A stretch of 64,000 nucleotides of DNA, taken from positions 2,976,001 to 3,040,000 of the forward strand of contig JALJCQ010000012.1 of assembly GCA_023091665.1 (NCBI GenBank). Reading direction: 5' to 3'. The DNA comes from Pythium myriotylum. Its lineage: Eukaryota; Oomycota; Peronosporomycetes; Pythiales; Pythiaceae. Numbering within the stretch: the stretch's first letter is position 1; every line of letters starts with the position of its first letter. The notes beneath the pieces were generated by a model. The model saw only the letters and a program-made list of their open reading frames with translations. It was not told the DNA's origin and ran no database searches. A program made the translations under genes and the position numbers. Shown here one piece after another: positions 10,710 to 22,590 of the stretch.

Positions 10710-13700
10710 ATTAGCACCGGGTGATTACCCGATGCCGTTGTAGAGAAGGGGCAGGTGTGGTAGAGGGTAGGCAGTCATATGGCCATCTGACACTCTCAGT
10801 CAGGTGTTCGATTGTTGGGAATAAAAACGCTGCCAAGCACTCACGCCCCCAAGGATAGGTTAATGTCCAGAAGTCAGAAGTCACAAGACCCGTCGCCACA
10901 TGAAGCGACGTTAACACCTCCGAGTGTGTCTCGGCCATGGGCACCTATCCCACCGAAGTGCATGTGACTGCTGCTGCCCACGGGTACCGAGAGGAAGAAG
11001 AGGAGGTGGGTGGCTAGCACATGGTGCTGTGGCCAACCTCCCGTCCCCCGCGCATCCGGGCCGGCAGGCGCAAACCCTCGTCACACTGTTTGAATTCCAT
11101 TCCCCGCGCGCCACATCCATCTTAGGGGCCCCGTGAGCGCGCGACCTGCGCTCGCCCACCTTACCTCTGCTCGCGACAGCAGAGAAAAGGATAGGAGTAC
11201 GCAGCCTTGGGCGCTCGTGCGCGCTCGCTCAACCCGCCTCTCTTCACGGCACTGCGGGGGGATATGCCCATCGAACGATTTACAAGGACAGGTGTGTTTT
11301 TCTTGTGTCTCGTGCTCGTAACTGTGTCTGATGCGTATCCGTGCATACAGGACTCACAATCCCTACCACAGATCTCGGGATACGTTTGGGTTGGTCTCGA
11401 TGTATCCATTTGTAACCCGAACATTTTCCAAACTTTCCCTGTCCTGCCGTGGTTTTCGTGTTGAACATACTTTAAACGTCCTCCCAATTGGATATTTTTG
11501 TCCACAGAATTGACTAGTCGACACAAAGTTTGCGAAATCAAACACAGGATATGGACTAATCGAACACAGGATATGCACTTGCTTCTAACGTGACCAATGA
11601 AGTCAAGCATTTTTTTGTCGATCTTGCTTGCAGCCACACCCCGGACTCCCGCAGGCAGTGGACGGTTAACCATGCTGCGCGAAGGGACAAGATCGAATCT
11701 TGCTTGACGTCCGGGGACTACTGGGGGACGCGGAACCCGGTGAAAATGCAGGCGGCGAAACAGAAGCCATTCTATCCCGTGAGAATCCTTGTACCCACGA
11801 TCTAGCATTGGAAATACCAGAGGCAAAGACGTGGCGAGATTACGTGACCTAGTATTGGCAAAGTGATCTCAGGATAGGGTGGGCGTGGAAATGCTGGAAG
11901 AAACATTTGTCGACGCTATCGCGGATAAAGCTGATCGCTGTGTACATCCCAGCTAACTTCGACGACGACATCGGAGTCGGGTGCAAAACCAAGTAAACGG
12001 AGAGCTAAAGGTGAACTAGACCTGCGCTGTGCAACGAGAAAAGAATCGGTAAAGCGTGGGCATGTGCAACTGAGAATAATCTGGCCGCGGTAGTAGAGTG
12101 CTTGTTCGGTATCACTGACTGTGGTCAATAGTGAGTGTCATCGAGGACTCAGCGTCATCAATGACTTGGTGTCATCCAGGATTCGGCGTCATCCATATAA
12201 ATGGTGTCAGAAATAGTACCAATATTGAACATGTATGGCCTTATGCAGTCACGTTTCAGTCAAAATATTCGCATTCAAGCAAAGCAAACCACTCTCGAGT
12301 CGACTTACACTGGGGCAAGGCCTTCAAAGGTAACGTCGTCGACGCCTGCATCTGCTCATCCTCCACAACTCGGGTTCTGTTTCTGTTGGGCATCCCCGAA
12401 CAGCATCGATGCATGACCACACTCGCGCCCTTCAACAGAGATGACTTCGTCCATCTTTTTATTGCAGTAAGCAGTGATGCAGAGGGGATGGCGCCCGGGG
12501 TAGTCCACGGGCACTTTGCGATGACATATTGTGGTCTGTGGCGTTACCAGTCAAAGATACACCGGTCATGGTACCGAGCAACAAACGCGCCAAGAGAACG
12601 TCCAAGATCTATGCCAGCGCAGCGGCAAACTTGGCACACTCTTCAGCTATGTTGTCATCGCGATTACAGCCAGGGCATATTCCATCTATCTACAGACGTC
12701 TCAGTACTCTTGTTGCAATAGTCTCCGGGACAAGCGTCTGCCGGAAACCCACAGATGGCCGTTCCATCTCACAAAATTCGCAAACCGTGGGATGGGAATG
12801 GTCATCACACGTACTGCCTCTCCTGGTAAATCTCCTCATGTTTCGCCATTTTCTATGACGAGAACAGGGGTGGCTCACCCTCGGATGAAACCTTCCTCGA
12901 CCAAAACTTCCCTGATAGCCGAAGTAGGCACAATCGCGTCGTTTGTAGTCTCGTCTTCCTGCGCTTAATTGTCTTTCGGTTCTTCTTGTTCCTCAGTTTG
13001 CCTGTGGCGACGGGCAACCCGTACTTGCTGGCGATGTCGACAGCGGTTGAGTTGTGTAGCCTTGCGACCCTGTTCTACAAGGCCCCTTTGAAAGATGACT
13101 GTCGGAAGGCGCCCAGGTTTCGTCGAAGTACCAACATCGGACGGAGTCCAAATGGGAAAAGAGGCTGGTCTGCTGGGTTACCCTCACCGAGTTAAGGACT
13201 TTAGAAAAGCCCGCTCGTGGTAGTGCGTTCTCAGGTGTTATGAAGGGACATCTTATGCAAGGGTTTGGTGGCGCGAGTGGCGCGATGGGAACACTCATAC
13301 CTTATTTGAAATAATCGCCAATCTTTGGCAACGCCTAGGCGATCACGGCAGTTGAAATTGTCGGTGCCGAATTGCTTAAATTCCGACATGATGTCGTGGG
13401 ACGATTGCCATTCATGTGCATGTGAATGGCGCGATGTTGCGACCGCACCGCATTTTCAAGGGGGCTCCAAGCGGTGACGTGGAAAGATACGTGCGTCAAT
13501 TCGCACCACTCGGCATCCCAGCGTTCTTCTTGCAGGAGAGTGTATGGTTATGACCGAGACGAATTGTCACTGCTCGAGACTGAGGCCGGTGCGATCGGTG
13601 CTGAGCGCCTTGGTGCTCGATCTCGTGATGCATACCGCGGTTCTAAGGTGAGATTTCTGCGATGGCTCTTACTCTACAAGCCACAACTTATGTAAGAATC

Positions 13701-13767
13701 ATTTCGTGGGTTGCTCACGCAAGATGCAACCAGTCTGGGGTAAAGCGATCGACCTGACTCGAAGTCG
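10710..13767. other. Unrecognised, probably decayed repeat DNA
   Basis: No reading frame over 200 codons and none with a recognisable domain. At 12131-12192 a unit resembling TGTCATCGAGGACTCAGC recurs imperfectly four times, followed at 12202 by TGGTGTCAGAA, which resembles a retrotransposon primer-binding site but is not preceded by a clean LTR end. Short open stretches on both strands between 12.1 and 13.3 kb could be old coding debris; I could not assign them. Confidence 0.4.
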
Positions 13768-14475
13768 GTGGAGCGACAGTTAGGAGTCGGGGGGAGGAGC
13801 AGTAGTGAGATCAGCATGCATCCAATGCACCGATCAGTCTGCCAGAAATCGCCGCCAAGACCCAAGCCATCGGGAGCGACTACCAAAGGCGCTCCCTGTG
13901 GAAGTATGGGCGCAGCGGGCAAGAGAAAGCGCAGCGGCGGCCAGACAGCTGAGGACGAAGATTCGCGACCACGCCAACGGAATCGTGCTGACACAGTTGA
14001 TACACACGCGACTGGCAGTACAGAGATCGCGAGCGACGATGATCAATCGCGGCATGCCGTAGTGGTAGGGGACGAATGAGAAGATCAACCTCGGCAAGAA
14101 GCCCATGCTGACGCGGTGCGCAATCGACTGACACAACAGTTATCGACCAAGATCAGTGCCGGCGTAAACAACGGGCCAGCACGACTGTTAAGTTTTGCCG
14201 ATGCTGCGCGCGCAGAGGCGACACGCCAACAGCAAGGAAGGAATGGAGGAGACGACGTTGGCAGCCAGACACATTGGTCTACTGCGCAGTTGAACCTATG
14301 GGGGTCTCTCCACGAAGAAAGCAAACCCCTCCACCGAATAGTGCGAGACAGTTATGAACTTTTCACGAAGATGAGCCGTGCCGCGAATTGGCCATTGCGG
14401 TCACATCATGCGTGCCAGAGCAAGGTCTTAAGATCTGTGGGTAGTGCATCAGCTGAGAATCAAGAGGCATCTTAG
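13768..14475 (+). other. Two short unassigned reading frames
   Basis: Open frames of 103 codons (13768-14079) and 119 codons (14116-14475) follow one another on the plus strand. The first is Lys/Arg- and Asp-rich at its end, the second is Ala/Gln-rich. Neither shows a domain I recognise. Their position upstream of a Myb-like frame and a gag/protease remnant suggests they may be leftovers of the same mobile element; this is inference from position only. Confidence 0.25.
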
Positions 14476-14601
14476 ACGGTGGAACAGTTGAATTTCCTGT
14501 TAACACACTAAACCCGCAAGAGCTCGAACGCGAAGATCTACGAAGAGTATGTGAAGCATGTTGATTCAGATGGATGAAACGCGCAATCGTACAAGACTAT
14601 T

Positions 14602-15030
14602 ATGCTTAAGTATTCACAAGTAACTGCACGGGATAGGGAGATACTTGAAGCTCGACGCTCTACGCCGAATATAGAGGAAATGCCAATTGCTAAAAGTAGT
14701 CGAGGACACTGGGGCGAAGCAGAAGATGCGCTGCTCAAGGCAGCGATGACGAACGAGCCTGTTGATTATGCTGCTATCCAACAAAGTTTGAGTGAACTCC
14801 GCGATGATGAAGTTAAACCCCTCACTGCACGGACCACGATTGCGATTCAGCGCCGCATGCAGAGTCTTCGCACTGGTAACGCCGTGCACCGGGCACTACA
14901 GAAGTGGACAACGAGCAAAGATCAGTTAGTAGAGGAGGCGGTTCGAGGTCTCAAAGGCAGGAGGAGCGCAGCAATTCGTCGCCTTGCGACGGAGCTCAAC
15001 AGATCCGAGTGTAGTGGATTGGGCTCATGA
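14602..15030 (+). CDS. Hypothetical protein with two Myb/SANT-like segments
   Basis: A 142-codon frame from ATG 14602. Residues about 36-60 (GHWGEAEDALLKAAM ...) and about 101-133 (WTTSKDQLVEEAVRGLKGR ...) each start with Trp and carry acidic/hydrophobic helix patterns like Myb/SANT repeats, which bind DNA or histone tails. The spacing of the second and third Trp residues of a classical Myb repeat is not met, so the match is weak. It lies 400 bp upstream of a gag/protease remnant and may be a piece of an element-encoded protein. An ordinary host gene fragment is the alternative. Confidence 0.3.
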   Translation: MLKYSQVTARDREILEARRSTPNIEEMPIAKSSRGHWGEAEDALLKAAMTNEPVDYAAIQQSLSELRDDEVKPLTARTTIAIQRRMQSLRTGNAVHRALQKWTTSKDQLVEEAVRGLKGRRSAAIRRLATELNRSECSGLGS

Positions 15031-15434
15031 AGAGCTTCAGTCCAACACAGGCACGGTCAGAGCCGGTTGACATGCCAGACCGTGCGACCGTTAGCAAGGC
15101 CATGCGACCCGTGGAGGAGCAATGCGCAAACACCGGCGCCTGTTCGGCTTCTGGTCGGAGACCAAGAGTCGCGCCCCTGGAGACCATGGAAAGATCGGTC
15201 CCTCAGGCCTGCAGGAGAGAGAGTAGAATAGACACTTTGGAATTTGCTTCCAGATACGAATACACACAGGCAAACTTTAGGAAGCTCTACCAGCTTCCCC
15301 AGCTTTGGTGTATCTTTCGAGATTCACTACAAAGCCGACTTTAGTGTTCGAATCCGAACATTACGCAAGCAGTTGGAGACTCGTTCCGGACGTACCAAGC
15401 GCCGTGCGAAGATGGTGAAGGCGACGAGAAGGCT

Positions 15435-16612
15435 ATGCCACTACCCCTATTCACTCCAATCACGGCGCCGCGCATCGAGAAGGCCTCGCATGGGTTTCTG
15501 GTACAGTGGCGCAAGGACCGGCACGAGTACGAAGAGAAGGTCCGCACGCGGTGCAAGTCAACCGGCGAGGACGTTGCCGAGGTACTGACGCTGGTGAAGG
15601 ATTCATTCGACGATGGCCTGATGGACGTCTTATGCAAAAAAAAAAGGTGGCGCATCAAAAAAGAATATCTCACCGAGCAGTTGGCGCTCGACAAGATCGA
15701 GGAGATACTGTCTACTGTGAAGAACGCCTGTTTACCGGATATCCAAACACTTTTTAAGAACGAGTTGCGTATGGATATGAAGGAGACCGACTTCAAAGAA
15801 CGTACCTTACAGTACTTCAAGCTGTGTGAGGAAATCATTCTTGACCACGGCTTGCACGAGTGTTTCGAAGGTGAAAGCGGTATGAAAGAGAAGTGCAAGT
15901 TGCTCATCGCGAATATCGAGCCCGTGGCGGTGCGCGAGGAAGTAGAGACGGTGGCGAGATTCCAAAAGCGTGACGCTGCACGCAATGATGTCGCACTTCA
16001 TGATGTCATCCTCGAGGCAGCCCTCGAGAACTAAGAGTCGTTTCATCGCCGCAAGAAGGCGCGATACACGGAAACAAAGCTCACGCCGAACACCAAAAGC
16101 AGCCAACAAAAGGAGCCCAAGACGAGCGGTGACAAGACCAAGAAGAACCAGAAGCAGCCGAGCGGGACGAAATGGACACGCGGTGGCACTAAGGACGCAG
16201 ACTCGTCGCAGCCCGGAGATGACCGTCATACCAAGCCTCCTGCAGACGGATGCTTAAAGTGTGCCGGCGATCATTGGGTGTCGAATTGTGATAATGCATC
16301 CGATGCTGAGAAACGTTCGTTGCCTCTTGTCCATGCTAAGTTAAAGCCGGGGAGCGAACGAAGAAAGCCAAGACCACTCCGAAGCAAATCATGCGAATTA
16401 ACCAATGTATCCCGCAGACAGTCAAGCATGTTAGTCTCAATTGCAAACTGGATGTGCCGTACTGTATTGACTCGGGATCCGATCTCACGTACATCAGTCG
16501 ATGTCACGCAGCCAAGCTCGTCGAGTTGGACCCGCGGGTATTTGAGGCTGCACGGGACTTCACGGCCACAGCTCTTTCATTGAACGGTCGAGGATCTTCC
16601 GCTTTTTCCTGA
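15435..16612 (+). pseudogene. Retrotransposon gag-protease remnant
   Basis: A 199-codon frame (15435-16034) of charged, helical Gag-like character is followed, after frame changes, by a zinc knuckle C-x2-C-x3-H-x4-C (CLKCAGDHWVSNC, about 16248-16290) and then, in the frame starting at ATG 16391, by an aspartic-protease active site DSGSD at about 16469 with the trailing hydrophobic stretch typical of retropepsins. The order gag-knuckle-protease is that of an LTR retrotransposon, most likely Ty3/gypsy-like. At least one frameshift separates the parts and no RT follows, so it is a dead 5' fragment. Confidence 0.6.
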
Positions 16613-18224
16613 GAGCACCGAGGTTGTGTCGGGTTTGGACGATCAATAGGTGTGCGCGCACGCCAGACTTCTTGAAGTAGCGAAAACCACAGTCTGGTGT
16701 CTCGTAGTTGACGAACTATCCGTTAGACAGCATCCCAGTAGTGTGAGCTCGCCATAACGACCAAGAACTTGGTCGCTCGTACATTGATTGAGGCCGCCTT
16801 TTTCGTCTCAGCTTCGTACTGCGCTGCTTCGCCGTTGGACGACGCGATTCCTTGAGGTAGATCAGACCTGGCGACGAATGCTGCCACAAAGGCGTCAGCA
16901 TCCTCAGTTGTGTCGACCTCTTCGGCTGACCGATGATACTTATAACAAGAACTCCAACTATGTGCTAACAGAACAGGACTGTGCGTCATGTGATAACAAG
17001 AACTCCAACTATGTGCTGCAGTGTTGTGCGTCCCGACGAAACAATTCGTTTCGCGGCTGCAGCAACATCCCTCGTGGCTTCTGGAAAGTACTTGTCTCGG
17101 ACAGGACACGCCGTCTTGAATGCCTCCACCAGGTCGCATATGGGTTGTTGGTTGTCATGCACGCGGTGTGTGTGTGTGTAAGTGTATGCGTATGAAGCAT
17201 CTGCCAGCGGTAGTGCGTCGAGCAACCGTGTTCTGGTTTGTGGATGAAGCGCTGTGTCTTGAGACGAGTATCGATCAAAAGCGGGTTGGCATCGCTCTCC
17301 TCTTGTTCGCGTACGAAGTCCTTCATGTTTGTGTACGAAGTTTTTTGCTTCGTGATGGGAGCCGTTTGCATCGTGTCGCATTGCTTAGCTCCTCGGGCGT
17401 GAGAGAGATCATTCACCATCACTAACCACATGTCATGAGCGTTGCAGCGATGCACCTTCCATCGAACAGGGCGCGAGCTCTCTTTGAGGCACGTATGCGC
17501 CGCTCGACGTTAGTGTGGTCGCCAATGCAAAGAGAGCAGGTATCGATGTCGTCCTTGAAGAATGACACCATACGGCGCAATCTGTTTGCCCTGCACGTCT
17601 GTTGGTCTGCCTCGGAGGAGAGGCGCTTAATCTCAGTCCAAGCACCCATTTCCTCATCTTCGTTATCGCCCGTGATCGTCTCGTTTGATGGCTCTTGCCC
17701 TATGACATTGGCTCGATTTCCTTTGATGACGGCTTCTTTCCCCACATCTCTATGCAACCCACCTTCGATGATCTGAACCAGCCGATTTATGAATCTGCCA
17801 CGATATCCTATGATGCCCACTCTGATCCTGGCCCAAAAGCCCCCCCCCCCCCCCCCCCCCCTACAAACGCATCTGGGACGCAGCGTGGAACTTGTACCGC
17901 ATTATAAAGTTGTATTCGTATGCAGAGGGGGGCAGGATACTGCTCGAATACTCAGGGATGTGCGCCAGGTTAAGACGCAGCTCAAAAACGCATGTCACTT
18001 CACCACAATCTTCATTGACCACCGTCTCGATTCCGGACTAAACACGAAGAGATATTGCGCTCCACATCTTCGGAAGCAATGGGTCGGTATCCGGGTTAGT
18101 GACGGGAGAGCGCACTTGTCGTGGGTCCATGTGTGATTTGACTTTGTCTACGCGTGGTCAAATCAGCAGGTGGAATGGTCAATAGCCTCCGCAGCGCTTC
18201 GTCGTTGGGTATGTTGTGAAGGCT
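16613..18224. other. Unassigned DNA with a 25-bp direct repeat and a poly-C run
   Basis: A 25-bp sequence (ATAACAAGAACTCC...) is present twice at 16942-16966 and 16993-17017, 51 bp apart. Minus-strand frames at 17422-17820 (non-ATG start) and 16723-17139 have protein-like composition but no recognisable domain. A run of 22 C lies at 17840-17861. This may be further debris of the tyrosine-recombinase-like element on the minus strand to its right; not demonstrable by eye. Confidence 0.3.
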
Positions 18225-18681
18225 CTACGCGGGACTTGCATAAGGATGATGATGGGCCTTTCGGTCACGAACAGTGAAGATCCATACCGAGTCATTCGGA
18301 GCAGATTGATACTTAATAACTTTAAGAGTGATATCGGCGATGCGCATGTGGGTTCGTTCACGGTTCTTTGCTTTCGTTAGTCCATTCATTATCTGCATGA
18401 TCATTGGCGGCCATGATGGGTCGACTCGCACGACTATGCGTCCATTCGCGTGCTCTTCGACAGTCCAGTGATCGTGTGGGTGACCTCTTCGTAGCGTTGC
18501 TGGCTTTCTGTAGTGCCATGCAAAAGCAGCTCCGAGTTTCGCCACTGAGTTTTGGTTGATTTTTGGTCGTTCTCGCGAGTTTATTGATATAAGCCGCCAT
18601 CACGACCGGAAGTTCGACGAGCCGACGCTGAAGAGGATTCGGGTACCCTGATGACTGACAGAATCCAACAAATCGACGCAA
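18225..18681 (-). pseudogene. Possible tyrosine-recombinase (Crypton-like) N-terminal fragment
   Basis: Two overlapping minus-strand frames (18358-18681 and 18225-18545) join into one sensible protein if one frameshift near 18545 is allowed. The first reads FVGFCQSSGYPNPLQ ... VVMAAYINKLA, the second VAKLGAAFAWHYRK, ending in a PMIMQIMNGLTKAKNRE-type helix and RIADITLKVI. This pattern (short helix, Pro turn, AAYI..L, A-W-x-H, then IMNGL.K) resembles the core-binding domain of tyrosine recombinases, as found in Cryptons, which are common in oomycetes. The catalytic R-H-R-Y half was not found downstream. Confidence 0.35.
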
Positions 18682-19043
18682 GCTCCCCTCATAGAAGACC
18701 CGCGTGCGTGACTCTAATCGGCCATCGGCTAGTTGGAACGCTGCGACTGCATCACTTCATAGCAGGCCCTCCTCACACAATTCTGTTTAGACCCAAAAAG
18801 GTCGCCCACGGTCAGTCTCTGGCCTTTGTTGTGATTGAGTTCTTACGCTTTTGCCCGGACGATGTGGAAATGATGAACTCCTGAACACATCACGTGGCAT
18901 TGGTGGCCGCGGCCACAATAATATACTCTAGGCTCATCTCTCTCATTCTGTTGCGAATTTACCGGCTGGTGCACAAGTGATCGACTTTCCCACCAGCAGC
19001 CAAGCCCCAGTCTTCGTCGCCTCGCCCGGAAGCTCACGACGGG
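18682..19043. other. No gene seen
   Basis: Only short frames without recognisable domains lie here. The stretch after about 18.9 kb is Pro/Ser/Ala-coding in style and may be the start of the LINE ORF1 that follows. Confidence 0.3.
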
Positions 19044-20350
19044 AGCGAAGACTCCCACGCCTCCATGGGGTCGCCTAAGTCTCCCCCCGTGGATACAGGC
19101 CCACTAACTGACCGCGACGCAACAATGCCCGCGTCAGTGGAACCTAACGACGCAGCACCAAGCCCCGCCCCCGACGCCCTCGCTGTCACCTCAAGAGAGT
19201 GACGCATCCAGCAGCCCCACATCCGACGAATCAAGCACCTCGGGGCGCATCTCCTCGGAACAAGTCGCCAACGAAGCACCAGCCGATTCCTCGACGCCCA
19301 TGTCAGGCCCGGAAGTATCGGCACCAGCCAGCACTGCGTCTCCCTCGTCCAATGTTTTTGAGGATGATGGAGACGCAGTGATGGGTGGTAGCAGCGCAAG
19401 TACACCGAAAGCACCTTTATCCAGCTCACTTCAGGACGCCACCGCCGCCGCCAAGTACCCAGCGACAACGATCGGCACCCGACGCGCCTTCCACGCCCAG
19501 ACCTGCGCCACCAAGGCCGGTAGGAGCCAGACGCGCGCAACAAGCAGGGCCCACGAAGCCACGACCACCTCGTCAGACTACCAACTCTACTCCCACGCCA
19601 GCCAACGACAAAGAAGTTTGGTCCAAGAACGGGGCAGCTCGCTTACGCTCCCTCCTGAGCAGAACCGACTCTGCACCCTCTGGTTCCCAAATGTTGGACT
19701 CAGGGCGCCACCACCTGACCCGGCTCTCCTCAGGGACTTAGAGTGCGTGATGAAGCCAGCCAACCTCAGAGATGATGATGACCAACGCAAGATGACGAAG
19801 CAAGAGGAAGCTGTGCTGTTCAAAACTCTCACCAAGCGTCGTGACGTTGCAAAGTTGCCACAGTTCCTCCTCGAAACTCATACGAGTGCGGAACGTGACG
19901 TTCTTGAGGGCTTCCACCGAGATCACCTGGGGGCTCCTGTATCTGCTCCTCCCGCCAGGCATCAAGATTCCGGAAGTCAACGCCAAGTACAGTCTCATTC
20001 ACCTACTGTTGCTAGCTTGCGGAAATGACCGAGCGCCAAAAACGGTCATCGACCACCTCTCCCTTGATGTGTACTCGATCCGATGTGGAGCCAAGTCGGG
20101 TATTGCCGTCTTTCGTTTCGTTCGTCGGGAAGTCCGGGACTTGTAGACCGGCCGCCCTGAAACTGGCCGCAGCACTGTCACACTACAAGGAACGGACTCC
20201 TTGTCCACCGCGGTTCCCCGAGCCGGCAAAGACGAAGATCAACGATTATGGCCTGATCGTTGATGGGCCGGTTCGGTGGACACCCGCTGTACCCGAGATA
20301 GATGAGCGGAGGAAACGTACCACCGGTCAAGCCTCGCGGTCGCCAAGATG
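19044..20350 (+). pseudogene. LINE ORF1-like remnant, plus strand
   Basis: Reading starts with a Ser/Pro/Ala-rich leader, changes frame near 19200, continues in the 242-codon frame 19300-20028 and changes frame again near 20010 into 20025-20350. The protein is Pro/Ser/Thr-rich at first and then has a basic/acidic helical part. I call it LINE ORF1 because of its low-complexity leader and because it directly abuts LINE endonuclease sequence of opposite orientation at about 20.36 kb. No zinc knuckle was found. It could belong to the plus-strand LINE whose RT lies at 26.4-28.5 kb, but that is inference. Confidence 0.4.
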
Positions 20351-20361
20351 TCATCGTTCAT

Positions 20362-20561
20362 TCAGTAGGTGTATGCGTGGTACTCCGACTGGAAGCGCCA
20401 CACTTCCGTGGCATAGGCGGCGCCAAGAATGTCCGTGGCAACCGAGTCAACGATGTTCCAGGTCTGCAGAAGGGTGACTACCGCTGGTGAATGATGCGAG
20501 GTGGTTGTCAAGCTCAAGATTGAGCGTACAATTGAAGTCTCCGCCCATAAGAACAAGGTCT

Positions 20562-20592
<31 letters not shown>

Positions 20593-21212
20593 CTGGGCCT
20601 TGAGCGAGCTCGTGGAAAAAGGCTTCTCGCGAGGGTCTGTGCACAGGGCCGTACACGTTGACTATTGTAACTTGTTCTCCGTCGACGGTGCCCGTGATAG
20701 CAAACCACATTCCCGTCTCCATGGGGTAATCTCTTGGATGACAGAATCCGGGGGGGGGGGGGGCGGGAAGGAGAATGGCAACACCACCGGCAGCCGTGGA
20801 GGTCGTCGGCCAGTATGACAGCATGACTTTTGCGGCTTGTGCCGAGTAGCCCCAAGATCTCAGCCAGCGATGCTCGACTCCATTTAGGTACCGCTCGAGT
20901 TTCTTACAGGAGCACCACATCGAGTCGACGTCCTGACCGACGTCGTCGGAAGGAATCCAGCCGCTGCGCGATCGACGCGATATTCTTGGCCAAGCATTGG
21001 ACATTTTGAGTGATGAGGTGCAATTGCGAGGTCACTCGAGGGTCCGACGGTCGAGATGATCGAGGTTTACTTCGTCTGGGAATTCGGGGGTGGTTGGATC
21101 GATTGATTGGAGGCGCTGGAGGCCTGATCTGTCTACCACCTGTGTCAGTGTCGTGAAGGGGCGTCGACGCCCCATTCACCTGGCCTACCGTGGCAATTGA
21201 CACGTGTTGCAC
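20362..21212 (-). pseudogene. LINE endonuclease (EEP family) fragment, minus strand
   Basis: Minus-strand frames 20904-21212, 20447-21004 and 20362-20556 together give an endonuclease/exonuclease/phosphatase domain: an N-terminal LITQNVQ strand, VTIVNVYGP, and the MGGDFNC motif with its metal-site Asp and Asn. Such domains nick target DNA for LINE insertion. The reading frame changes at least twice. Two poly-G runs on the plus strand (20562-20592 and 20750-20763) turn into Pro runs in the LINE frame just before the GGDFN motif and before a conserved loop. The RT does not follow on the left; plus-strand LINE DNA starts instead. Confidence 0.7.
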
Positions 21213-21253
21213 GGCGTCCTGCCACTGAGCGGTTATAACTGCCCACCGAACTC

Positions 21254-22570
21254 CTACACACTAGCAGGAGCACGGGACAGTTCGTCTTGGTCACAGGCTT
21301 GTACGACACGTGCGACCAGGGTCCAATCGCGAAGTCTTAAAGCGTGAAGAACATCGCGGGATTCTCTCTGGTGAGCTAGGTGCCAACGAATTGGTGCCGC
21401 TTCGTCCGCAGTAGCCGAATGGATTACCGTCACTGCCGCGACAAGTCGCGCCCATTTGCCGCTGACTTGTTCTGGTGTTTCCCCGCTTATCGAATCAGGA
21501 ACTCTGGGGAAACTTTGACGCTGAAGCACCTCGAATCCGAGTCTGGTGAGAGTAGCTGGAGGCATCAGGGCTATTGCAACTTCTGGGTAAGGGGGGGGGG
21601 GGGGGGGGGGGGGGGTGCAGCAGTGCTAGGAGCGAGTCTGGAGATTTGCTCCAATATAGGCAACCCATTTCTACCGTGTCCGCCTCGGATCGCGTATCCG
21701 TCTCGGCTTGAGCTGCATCCCATTCACGGTAGGCGACAAGGTTGTGATATTCCGCATGTTCCTATGCCGCCGCGAGCGCGCTTCTCCGACGCCTGCGCGG
21801 ATTGAGGCACCTACACAGCTCAAATAGCGTGAAGGGCGCCACAAAAGGCATTGATTCTTGCGAGATTTGGCCGGAGGACGGTAGCGTGGATGGTACGTAG
21901 GTTGAATCACTCCGTGAGTCGCGAACCGCCTCTGCCGTCTGGTACAGTGGAATTTCTGCGGCGTCCGCCGGAGGGGCGTACCACCCAAGCGCCGCCAGCG
22001 CTGCATAGAGACGTTCACACACTAGCCCGCGGGAGCCGTCCGGGTCGCTCTTTGCCCGGTCCCCGTAGATTTTCTCCGAGAATCTGATCGACTTGAAATG
22101 TCCGAGGCCTGACGGCAGCGTCACATGCAGAAGTACCGTGGGGATCACCCGGAACCTGAGTAAGGTGCGCAAGGTGGTGTGAGCCTCCGATGCATCCAGG
22201 ACATGTTCATGAATGTGCTCAGGGCCAGTAGGATCCGATCGCACGAGGAGAACGACCCGCATGGATGTCAACGTGTTCTTGCCTTCAGTCAGAATGAAGA
22301 CTGGCTCTCGCACGTAACACACAAGTGCAAAGAATTTCTCATCCCCACCCCGCTGCTGGAAGATCATCTTACAGATATCGGCGGCCTGAATCCCGGCGAT
22401 GAAGGCCTTGATGGCCTCAAGAGCTGCATCGCGATCTGTCCGCGGGCCGAGTCCGTAGTATCTCTTGTTGAGACCAGCAAGGGAGAGTGTGCCGTCCTGT
22501 GCAATATGCTCAAGGTACTCGAGATAAACCGCACAGACATTAGTCTTGTAGAACTAGCTTTCCTTCACAT
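21254..22570 (-). pseudogene. LINE ORF1-like region upstream of the minus-strand endonuclease
   Basis: A frame open from about 22566 down to 21762 on the minus strand (ATG 22367 is internal) shows a globular, nucleic-acid-binding-like segment (KRYYGLGPRTDRDAALEAI, RVVLLVRSD). A further open stretch 21254-21565 continues after a 26-bp poly-G run at 21590-21615. Its position directly 5' of the EEP endonuclease on the same strand identifies it as ORF1 of that LINE. The right border with gypsy DNA lies near 22.59 kb. Confidence 0.5.
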
Positions 22571-22590
22571 GGGTAGGTAGTGGACGCATC

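Noticed and set aside
12131..12721. 196-codon plus-strand frame
   Set aside because: It begins with GTG, has no domain and starts in a short imperfect repeat.
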